From NCBI GenBank assembly GCA_013153575.1, contig JAADEE010000267.1:1-5317 (forward strand): 5,317 bases of DNA, in the 5' to 3' direction. Numbering within the stretch: the first letter of the stretch is position 1; each line of letters starts with the position of its first letter. The notes under the pieces are model-generated. The model ran no database searches. It saw only the letters and a list, made by a program, of their open reading frames with translations, and was not told where the DNA came from. The position numbers were made by a program, and so were the translations under genes. This DNA is from Chlorobiota bacterium. Its GTDB lineage: Bacteria; Bacteroidota; Bacteroidia; Bacteroidales; JAADGE01. Shown piece after piece: positions 1 to 5,317 of the stretch.

Positions 1-746
1 AATTCAGACATGAGATTTTACCAAAATTTTCAGAGGTAAATCCTTCATTTAAGGATACAATGTCTAGAAACTTTGAAATATTCTCAAATATTGAAAAAAT
101 TTATGATGATTATATTAAGAAATCTTCAAAAAAAATAGTTTCATATAAAAATGATTTGATTTACATTAATTTAAAAAGTCTTTTAAAAGAAGTTGCACCA
201 AAAACTTTATTATTTGAGATTATTAAAGAATATGGTTTTAATTATTCACAAACTTCTGATATTTTGCAATTTGATGATAAAATGCAAAGTGGTAAACAGT
301 TCTTTTCTAAAAAATATAGACTTTTAAAAAATAGAGAAAATTTAATTATTAGTAAAGTTTCTGAAATTAATAATGATGTTTTTTATATTGAAGAAAATCA
401 ATCTGAAATAAAGGAACCTATTTCATTAAAGTTTAAGGTAGTTGAAAAAAATAAAGATTTTAAGATTGTTAAAGATAAAAATATTGCATTTTTTGATGCT
501 GATAAAATAAAGTTTCCTCTTTTGTTAAGAACAAGAAAAGATGCAGATTTTTTCCATCCTTTTGGTATGAAAGGTAAAAAATTAATTAGTGATTATTTTA
601 CTGATATAAAGCTAAATACATTTGAAAAAGAAAATACTTACTTGCTTATTTCTGACAATAAAATAATTTGGGTTGTTGGGCATAGAACTGATGAAAGATA
701 CAAAGTTAATGATAAAACTAAAAAGGTATTAATTGTTTCTTTGTAA
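1..746 (+). CDS. tilS: tRNA(Ile)-lysidine synthase TilS, C-terminal part (5'-truncated by window edge)
   Basis: TilS is a cytoplasmic enzyme that uses ATP and lysine to convert C34 of the AUA-reading tRNA-Ile to lysidine. The open frame runs in from the left edge (first full codon at 3) with no stop. The codons before the ATG at 60 already read as TilS-like sequence (RHEILPKFSEVNPSFKDT), so that ATG is internal and the true start, with the SGGxDS ATP-pyrophosphatase motif, lies outside. Numbering from that internal Met, residues 77-97 (SGKQFFSKKYRLLKNRENL) match the middle substrate-binding region. Residues about 149-224 form the TilS C-terminal domain: FPLLLRTRKDADFFHPFG, then KGKKLISDYFTD, then IIWVVGHRTDERYKV. 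The stop TAA is followed at once by an in-frame TGA. The gene ends 10 bp from the convergent murA stop. It looks intact over the visible 247 codons and, by eye, more AT-rich and Lys/Asn/Ile-rich than murA. The identification rests on the C-terminal motifs only, since the catalytic half is not visible. Confidence 0.9.
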   Translation, partial: FRHEILPKFSEVNPSFKDTMSRNFEIFSNIEKIYDDYIKKSSKKIVSYKNDLIYINLKSLLKEVAPKTLLFEIIKEYGFNYSQTSDILQFDDKMQSGKQFFSKKYRLLKNRENLIISKVSEINNDVFYIEENQSEIKEPISLKFKVVEKNKDFKIVKDKNIAFFDADKIKFPLLLRTRKDADFFHPFGMKGKKLISDYFTDIKLNTFEKENTYLLISDNKIIWVVGHRTDERYKVNDKTKKVLIVSL

Positions 747-756
747 TGAAATAGTT

Positions 757-2061
757 TTAAATTCTTTCAATTTCTGCACCAATTGCATTTAGGCGTTTAT
801 CAATGTTTTGATAACCTCTATCAATTTGCTCAATGTTATGTATAATGCTTGTTCCTTTTGCAGACATAGCAGCAATAAGAAGTGCAATTCCTGCACGAAT
901 ATCTGGTGAAGTCATTGTTGATGCACGTAATTCAACCTCACGATTAAGACCAATAACTGTTGCACGGTGTGGGTCGCAAAGGATTATTTTTGCTCCCATA
1001 TCAATAAGCTTATCAACAAAAAACAAACGACTTTCAAACATTTTTTGATGTATTAAAACACTTCCTTTTGCTTGTGTTGCTGCAACAAGTATAACACTTA
1101 AAATATCGGGTGTAAGTCCGGGCCAAGGAGCATCTGCGATTGTCATTATTGAGCCGTCAATGAAAGTTTCAATTTCATAATTTTCATATTTTGGAACTTT
1201 TATGTCTTTGCCAATTTGCTCAACCTTAATTCCAATTTTTTCGAATGCTTTTGGCATCATTCCTAAATCATGAATATCTACATCTTTTATTGTAATTTCA
1301 GAAGCTGTCATAGCGGCAAGTCCTATAAAACTGCCAACTTCAATCATGTCAGGCATAATTGTATGTGTGCAACCTTTTAGTTCTTTTACACCTTCAATTA
1401 CAAGCATATTTGAACCTATACCTGAAATTTTTGCTCCCATACTGTTTAGCATTTTACTAAGTTGTTGTAAATATGGTTCGCAAGCTGCATTGTAAATTGT
1501 AGTTTTTCCTTCTGCAAAAACTGATGCCATTAAAATATTTGCAGTTCCTGTTACAGATGCTTCATCTAAAAGCATGTATGAACCTTTAAGAGCTTTTCCT
1601 TCAACAGAATAAACTCTATTTTTTGCATCGTAATTAAATTTTGCACCTAAATTTTTAAAACCTATGAAGTGAGTATCTAATCTTCGTCTTCCAATTTTAT
1701 CGCCACCTGGTGCAGGAATAAATGCTTTTTTATAACGAGCTAACAATGGACCTAGTATCATTACAGAACCACGTAATCTGGCACCTTGTTGCCTGTATTC
1801 TTCTGTAAGAAGATAGTCTAAATTTATTTTTTCGGCTTTAAATTTATAATCGGTATTGTTTAGTTTTGTAACCTGAACACCAAGTTGGTTTAATAATTTA
1901 ATAAGGTTATTTACATCTAAAATATCAGGAATGTTTTTTATTGTAACTTCTTCTTCAGTAAGCAGAACTGCACATAAAACTTGTAAGGCTTCGTTTTTTG
2001 CTCCTTGTGGGTAAAGCTCTCCTTTTAATTTATTTCCTCCTTTTATTTTGAATGATGCCAT
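757..2061 (-). CDS. murA: UDP-N-acetylglucosamine 1-carboxyvinyltransferase MurA, Asp-type active site
   Basis: MurA transfers enolpyruvate from PEP to UDP-GlcNAc, the first committed step of peptidoglycan precursor synthesis in the cytoplasm. At 434 aa it is slightly longer than the roughly 419 aa of E. coli MurA and appears complete, with the two-lobed EPSP-synthase-type fold. Residues I can align with E. coli: Lys22-Asn23 (GAKNEALQVL), Arg97 in RLRGSVMILGPLLAR (E. coli R91), the active-site loop PGGDKIGRRRLDTHF at 118-132, Arg126 (E. coli R120), Asp319 in PWPGLTPDI (the general base, E. coli D305), Arg389 in SPDIRAG (R371) and Arg415 in QIDRGY (R397). The loop position that is Cys115 in E. 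coli is Asp121 here; in other MurA enzymes this substitution keeps activity and gives fosfomycin insensitivity. The ATG start puts the usual F.I.GG.L.G motif at the N terminus. There is no Shine-Dalgarno sequence; the leader is A-rich. The gene lies 58 bp after the DUF4290 gene on the same strand and may be co-transcribed with it. Confidence 0.97.
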   Translation of the reverse strand: MASFKIKGGNKLKGELYPQGAKNEALQVLCAVLLTEEEVTIKNIPDILDVNNLIKLLNQLGVQVTKLNNTDYKFKAEKINLDYLLTEEYRQQGARLRGSVMILGPLLARYKKAFIPAPGGDKIGRRRLDTHFIGFKNLGAKFNYDAKNRVYSVEGKALKGSYMLLDEASVTGTANILMASVFAEGKTTIYNAACEPYLQQLSKMLNSMGAKISGIGSNMLVIEGVKELKGCTHTIMPDMIEVGSFIGLAAMTASEITIKDVDIHDLGMMPKAFEKIGIKVEQIGKDIKVPKYENYEIETFIDGSIMTIADAPWPGLTPDILSVILVAATQAKGSVLIHQKMFESRLFFVDKLIDMGAKIILCDPHRATVIGLNREVELRASTMTSPDIRAGIALLIAAMSAKGTSIIHNIEQIDRGYQNIDKRLNAIGAEIERI

Positions 2062-2071
2062 TTGGTTTTTT

Positions 2072-2119
2072 AGTTACGGGTTATGAGTTATGAGTTGCGG
2101 GTTGCGAGTTTATGAGTTG
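2072..2119. repeat. Degenerate 7-bp tandem repeat (consensus RGTTRYG on +) between DUF4290 gene and murA
   Basis: On the + strand this block reads as consecutive units AGTTACG, GGTTATG, AGTTATG, AGTTGCG, GGTTGCG, AGTTTATG (one extra T) and a partial AGTTG. That is nearly seven copies of a heptamer whose variable positions are all transitions (A/G or C/T). It directly abuts the stop codon of the DUF4290 gene (2120-2122) and ends about 10 bp before the murA start, so it fills almost the whole intergenic gap. It is clearly richer in G and C than its surroundings. On the murA coding strand the units read CRYAACY and would lie in the murA leader if the genes are co-transcribed. I have seen similar heptamer arrays in intergenic regions of AT-rich bacteria, but the function here is unknown. 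Confidence 0.85.
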
Positions 2120-2770
2120 TTATTTTGTTCTTCTTTTTCCGGAATATTTTTGTTTTGAATGCCTTGATTTATTTGAAGAATATTTTGTATTTTCTTTTCT
2201 CCATTTTGAGGCATTTGCACTTACTAAACTTCCTGATGCACTTAAAACTAAATCTTTATCAACTATAAGTTTGCCATTTGTTAACTCATTCATTTTCTGA
2301 TATATAAACTCATCGGTTACAACATCTTTGCTCCAAGTTAAGTATAATTTCTTCATGTGATTAGCAACTAATGCTGTAAGAATTTTTTTGTCTTCTCCTT
2401 CTTCAAGGTTAGCTGCATATTTTAACATTTCTATAATATTTCTGCCAAAATGTTTATACCTGAAATTTTTAACTTTATATGGAATTCTTTCAGGTTTACC
2501 TGCAAAAGTTGCTGTTTCAGGAACAGGATATGGTGAATCATCTTTTAATTTAAAATTTGACATTATGTTAAGATGATCCCATAGTTTATGTTTAAAGTCC
2601 TTCAAATCACGAAGATATGGGTACATATTCCCCATTAAATAAATTATGTTTTCTATGAATTTTGTGCGTTCTTCTTTGTCTTTAATTTCTACCGCTTGTG
2701 CAACAAGTTTTTGAATATTTCTACCATATTCGTGTAAAATTAAAGGTTCTTTTGAGGTATTATACTCCAT
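2120..2770 (-). CDS. DUF4290 family protein of unknown function
   Basis: This 216-aa protein resembles the DUF4290 family, a Bacteroidota-associated group with no assigned function. The assignment is from memory of the family's pattern and the murA neighbourhood. It has no signal peptide or membrane segment and is probably cytoplasmic. Likely conserved blocks are LILHEYGRNIQKLV (10-23), NMYPYLRDLKDFKHKLWDHL (48-67), a Pro-rich stretch SPYPVPETATFAGKPERIPY (79-98), RYKHFGRNIIEMLKYA (104-119) and ANHMKKLYLTWSKDVVTDEFI (136-156). The rest looks mainly helical, with many aromatic and charged residues. From about residue 189 the tail is strongly basic and Ser/Asn/Lys-rich (12 Lys/Arg against one Glu) and ends GKRRTK, which suggests a disordered nucleic-acid- or ribosome-binding extension. 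The start is the ATG at 2770, with an A/T-rich leader and no Shine-Dalgarno sequence. It sits 53 bp after the helicase gene and 58 bp before murA on the same strand. No catalytic motif is recognisable. Confidence 0.85.
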   Translation of the reverse strand: MEYNTSKEPLILHEYGRNIQKLVAQAVEIKDKEERTKFIENIIYLMGNMYPYLRDLKDFKHKLWDHLNIMSNFKLKDDSPYPVPETATFAGKPERIPYKVKNFRYKHFGRNIIEMLKYAANLEEGEDKKILTALVANHMKKLYLTWSKDVVTDEFIYQKMNELTNGKLIVDKDLVLSASGSLVSANASKWRKENTKYSSNKSRHSKQKYSGKRRTK

Positions 2771-2823
2771 ATTTGTATTAAATTATTAATAAAAAGTCAA
2801 AGTTAATATTTTTTTGTAATTGA

Positions 2824-5136
2824 TTAAGGTATGACTTGTAATTTTGCAAATTTTAAAAGTAATGTTTTTTCTCCTACATTATTAAAATTAATTGTTGCTT
2901 TGCCTTCTTCAAGTTTTGTTACAATTCCTAAACCAAAACGTGTATGTTTTACTTTTGTTCCTATTGAAATTTTTTCTGTATTTGCAGTTATTTCAGAATT
3001 TGAACTTTCAATTTTCGTTAATTTTCTGTTATAATTTGGTTGTATAACTTGTTCTGTATTAGAATTTCTATTTGAATATTTTTTAACTTGGTTTGGTATT
3101 GCTTTTTTTCTGCCTCTAAATAAAGTTTTTTGCTGTTTAGGTGCATTTGTATTTAAATTTTCAACAGAATCGGTAAATGCTGAATGAAAATCAATGTATT
3201 TGCTGTCAATATCTTTTATAAAACGACTTGGTGTGCAATCATTTAACTTTCCCCAACGGTATCTTTGTCTTGAATAGGTTATTATAAGTTCTTTTTCAGC
3301 ACGTGTTACGGCAACATAAAAAAGTCTTCTTTCTTCTTCAAGTTCTTTTGGTGAGAATGTTGCCATTTCAGATGGAAATAATTTTTCTTCTAAACCAACA
3401 AGATATACGTTTCTGAATTCCAAACCTTTCGAGGAATGAATTGTCATTAATGTAACTTTATTTTTATCTTCATCAGTTTCATTATCTTCATTTGTAAGAA
3501 GTGCAACAGATTCTAAATAATTATTTAAGAACTTTTCTTCTTCGGTATCACTATCGGCAAACTCACGAATACCATTTAAAATTTCTTGCACATTTTCGTG
3601 TCTTGCAATTGCTTCGGGTGCTTTATCTGCAAATAAATCTTTCATAATGCCACTTCTGTCAGAAATTTCTTTTGCCAAAGTATAAGCATCTTTTTCTTTA
3701 AGTTTTGAAGTGAAATCTGCAATCATAGTTTCAAATGCAAACATTTGTGTTAAAGCTCGTGAATTTAAACCAATATTTTTTGTTTTTGCATGACTGATTG
3801 CTTCCCACATTGTAATGTTTTCAGCTCTTGCATAGGCTTCAAGTTTATCGATACTTGTTTTTCCTATTCCTCGTTTAGGGTAGTTTATTATTCTTTTAAA
3901 GGCTTCGTTATCTTTCTTATTTACAACAAGTTTAAAGTATGCAAGAAGATCTTTAATTTCTTTTCTTTGATAAAAAGATAAACCTCCGTAAATTTTATAA
4001 GGAATGCTTCGTCGCCTTAAAGCTTCCTCCATAATACGCGATTGTGCATTTGTTCTGTACAAAATTGCATGGTCTTGGTATTGTGTTTTGTCAACAATAA
4101 CTGATTCTGAAATTTTATTTGCAATTAGGAAGCCTTCTTCGTTATCTGTTAAAGATTCTATTATTTTAATTTTGTTTCCGTCTTCGTTTTCTGAAAAGAC
4201 ATCTTTTTTAATTCTGTTTTTATTTTTTTCAATTACAGAATTTGCAGCATTTACAATTACTTTTGTAGAACGATAATTTTGCTCTAATTTGAATAATTTA
4301 TGTGTTGGATATTCTTTCTGAAATTTAAGAATATTCTCAATTTTTGCTCCTCTGAAAGAATAAATACTTTGGGCATCGTCGCCAACTACGCAAATATTTT
4401 TATGTTGTTCTGAAAGTTTTTTAACTATAAGATATTGTGAAAAGTTTGTATCTTGGTACTCATCAACCAAAATATAATCGAACATATTTTGGTACTTTGT
4501 TAAAACTTCGGGATGGTCGCGAAAAAGTATGTTTACATTTAGCAGTAAATCATCAAAATCCATTGCTCCGGATTGAAAGCATCTTAAAGAATATATTTTA
4601 TAAATGCGATGTATTTCGGGCATTCTTGCTTTCTCATCATTAATTTTGGCTTGTGCATTTCCCTCATAAGCTGCTGCCGTAATTAAATTGTTTTTTGCAC
4701 CTGAAATTCTTGAATAAACTGAATTTACTTTGTAAATTTTATCGTCTAATTGAAGTTCTTTAATTATTGATTTTAAAACGCTTTTAGTATCAACAGTATC
4801 GTAAATTGTAAAGCTTGAAGGATAACCTAAAACTTGTGCTTCTTTACGTAAAATTTTTGCAAAAATTGAATGAAAAGTTCCCATCCAAAGAGAACGTGCT
4901 CTCTCCTCTCCTACTAACATGCCAATTCTTTCTTTCATTTCTTTGGCAGCTTTATTTGTAAAAGTTAAGGCAAGTATTTTCCATGGTTTTACACCATTTT
5001 TAAGCAAATGCGCTATACGATATGTTAAAACACGAGTTTTTCCGGAACCTGCTCCTGCAATTATTAATGATGGACCTTTATAGTTTATTACGGCTTGTTT
5101 TTGTGCGTCGTTAAGTTGGTTTAGATATTCTTTCAC
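2824..5136 (-). CDS. uvrD: UvrD/PcrA-type ATP-dependent 3'-5' DNA helicase
   Basis: This superfamily 1A helicase would act in nucleotide-excision and mismatch repair and in clearing RNA polymerase or recombination intermediates from DNA. Its 770 aa fit full-length UvrD/PcrA, and all motifs are present: Q motif LNDAQKQAV (8-16, Gln12); Walker A GAGSGKT (28-34, Lys33); motif Ia LALTFTNKAAKEM (55-67); Walker B LVDEYQDT (223-230, Asp225/Glu226); motif III VVGDDAQSIYSFRG (250-263); motif IV LEQNYRS (284-290, Arg289); motif V VTLMTIHSSKGLEF (561-574); and motif VI EERRLFYVAVTRA (601-613, Arg612). The 2B subdomain carries the GIG element in PKRGIGKTSIDKL (420-432). A Lys/Asn/Ser-rich linker (about 650-722) leads to a Tudor-like domain (723-770, KVKHTRFGLGIVTKLEEGKATINF), which in PcrA contacts RNA polymerase. 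The start is GTG at 5136: an in-frame TAA lies five codons upstream and no ATG precedes the Q motif. The UvrD versus PcrA label is a naming choice. Confidence 0.96.
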   Translation of the reverse strand: MKEYLNQLNDAQKQAVINYKGPSLIIAGAGSGKTRVLTYRIAHLLKNGVKPWKILALTFTNKAAKEMKERIGMLVGEERARSLWMGTFHSIFAKILRKEAQVLGYPSSFTIYDTVDTKSVLKSIIKELQLDDKIYKVNSVYSRISGAKNNLITAAAYEGNAQAKINDEKARMPEIHRIYKIYSLRCFQSGAMDFDDLLLNVNILFRDHPEVLTKYQNMFDYILVDEYQDTNFSQYLIVKKLSEQHKNICVVGDDAQSIYSFRGAKIENILKFQKEYPTHKLFKLEQNYRSTKVIVNAANSVIEKNKNRIKKDVFSENEDGNKIKIIESLTDNEEGFLIANKISESVIVDKTQYQDHAILYRTNAQSRIMEEALRRRSIPYKIYGGLSFYQRKEIKDLLAYFKLVVNKKDNEAFKRIINYPKRGIGKTSIDKLEAYARAENITMWEAISHAKTKNIGLNSRALTQMFAFETMIADFTSKLKEKDAYTLAKEISDRSGIMKDLFADKAPEAIARHENVQEILNGIREFADSDTEEEKFLNNYLESVALLTNEDNETDEDKNKVTLMTIHSSKGLEFRNVYLVGLEEKLFPSEMATFSPKELEEERRLFYVAVTRAEKELIITYSRQRYRWGKLNDCTPSRFIKDIDSKYIDFHSAFTDSVENLNTNAPKQQKTLFRGRKKAIPNQVKKYSNRNSNTEQVIQPNYNRKLTKIESSNSEITANTEKISIGTKVKHTRFGLGIVTKLEEGKATINFNNVGEKTLLLKFAKLQVIP

Positions 5137-5210
5137 TTTTAAATTTTGTTATTTTGTATAAACTTTTCTAAACATTTTTATTTTTTTGAAAAGTTATTTT
5201 TATGCAGCTG

Positions 5211-5218
5211 CAAAAATA
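5211..5218 (-). promoter_or_regulatory. Candidate -7 promoter element for the helicase gene
   Basis: On the minus strand this reads TATTTTTG, matching the Bacteroidota -7 consensus TAnnTTTG, about 75 bp upstream of the GTG start. The matching -33 TTTG is not found at the usual distance; the only nearby TTTG (5225-5228) is far too close. A transcript starting here would begin near the palindrome TGCAGCTGCA (5203-5212). In sequence this AT-rich, a match this short can arise by chance, so support is weak. Confidence 0.2.
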
Positions 5219-5231
5219 TAAAGGCAAATGT

Positions 5232-5312
5232 AAATTGACTTATAATTTTGTTTTTTTTATTGAATAGTTATTTAAACTATTCAATAAAAAAAACAAAATT
5301 ATAAGTCAATTT
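5232..5312. repeat. Perfect 38-bp inverted repeat with 5-nt loop at the window edge
   Basis: The left arm (5232-5269) and right arm (5275-5312) are exact reverse complements over 38 bp around the loop ATTTA (5270-5274). Pairing breaks on the next base outward (5231 T opposite 5313 T). The stem has only five G:C pairs and includes an uninterrupted run of eight T paired with eight A (5251-5258 with 5286-5293). It lies about 95 bp upstream of the helicase start and runs to within 5 bp of the window end. The + strand continues with a short T-rich stretch (TTTTGTTT at 5310-5317), so a terminator for a + strand or bidirectional transcript is conceivable. However, the long AT-only stem is unlike a typical intrinsic terminator. 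A fold-back artefact at a contig end is an equally good explanation. Confidence 0.95.
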
Positions 5313-5317
5313 TGTTT

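Larger units (their letters stand above)
757..5136 (-). other. Putative transcription unit uvrD - DUF4290 - murA
   Basis: The three genes share the minus strand with gaps of 53 bp (2771-2823) and 58 bp (2062-2119). Neither gap contains a GC-rich stem followed by a T tract, so read-through from the helicase gene into murA is plausible. The first gap is simply A/T-rich; the second is taken up by the heptamer repeat. Neither contains a clear Bacteroidota promoter (TTTG, then TAnnTTTG at correct spacing), although a TTGACT string in the first gap leaves room for an internal start. The unit is an inference from spacing and orientation only. Confidence 0.45.

Noticed and set aside
1..5. Window begins AATTC, like an EcoRI-cut clone end
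   Set aside because: GAATTC occurs uncut inside the window (2482-2487 and 3415-3420), and five bases can match by chance in AT-rich DNA, so there is no support for a clone boundary.
60..746. ATG at 60 as the start of a separate 228-aa gene
   Set aside because: The frame stays open to the left edge and the upstream codons encode TilS-like sequence, so the ATG is internal to a truncated tilS.
833..1048. 71-codon + strand open frame inside murA
   Set aside because: It lies wholly antisense within a clear murA frame with intact catalytic motifs. The product has no recognisable family features, so it is a shadow frame.
2771..2823. Sigma70-like TTGACT followed about 17 bp later by TACAAA upstream of DUF4290
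   Set aside because: The -10 match is poor and Bacteroidota promoters use a different consensus (TTTG / TAnnTTTG), which is not present at proper spacing.
4004..4276. 90-codon + strand open frame inside the helicase gene, and similar shorter ones at 2831, 3790 and 4437
   Set aside because: All are antisense to the continuous UvrD/PcrA frame and have no independent start context or family resemblance.
5161..5195. Inverted repeat AACTTTTC / GAAAAGTT (5161-5168 with 5188-5195) in the helicase leader
   Set aside because: The arms are 8 bp and A/T-dominated with a 19-nt loop. Pairs like this are expected by chance in such sequence, and nothing else supports an operator or riboswitch.
5232..5312. 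Hairpin telomere or telomere-resolvase site at the right edge
   Set aside because: The repeat has a 5-nt unpaired centre rather than a perfect palindrome through the axis, and no resolvase or linear-replicon gene is present. The idea would rest on its position at the window end alone.

Overview
The window looks like a piece of an AT-rich chromosome from a Bacteroidota member (class or order not resolvable by eye). Three things point there: a DUF4290-family gene, which to my knowledge is essentially confined to this phylum; a MurA with the PGGDKIGRRRLDTHF-type active-site loop; and A-rich leaders without Shine-Dalgarno sequences in front of all three visible starts. All four genes belong to core cellular functions. 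I see no phage, transposon, CRISPR, defence or secondary-metabolism genes, no tRNA or rRNA, and no convincing undescribed multi-gene system.

Layout from left to right. Positions 1-746 (+) hold the 3' part of tilS (tRNA-Ile lysidine synthetase), cut by the window edge, so the ATPase half is outside. Only 10 bp separate its stop from the stop of murA (757-2061, -), which faces it tail to tail. Upstream of murA, a 58-bp gap (2062-2119) is almost filled by a degenerate 7-bp tandem repeat. Next come a DUF4290 gene of unknown function (2120-2770, -) and, after another 53 bp, a full-length UvrD/PcrA-type superfamily 1A helicase with a C-terminal Tudor-like domain (2824-5136, -, GTG start). The remaining 181 bp (5137-5317) hold no gene. 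They contain the presumed promoter region of the helicase gene and, at the window edge, a perfect 38-bp inverted repeat with a 5-nt loop.

The helicase, DUF4290 and murA genes share a strand with 53- and 58-bp gaps and no recognisable terminator between them, so they may form one transcription unit (DNA repair/transcription-conflict helicase, unknown protein, first committed enzyme of peptidoglycan synthesis). No direct functional link between these products can be read from the sequence.

The points most worth a second look are: the Cys-to-Asp change at the fosfomycin-binding position of MurA (residue 121); the perfect long hairpin at the right edge, which may be biological or a fold-back artefact; the heptamer repeat in front of murA; and the uncharacterised DUF4290 protein with its very basic tail.
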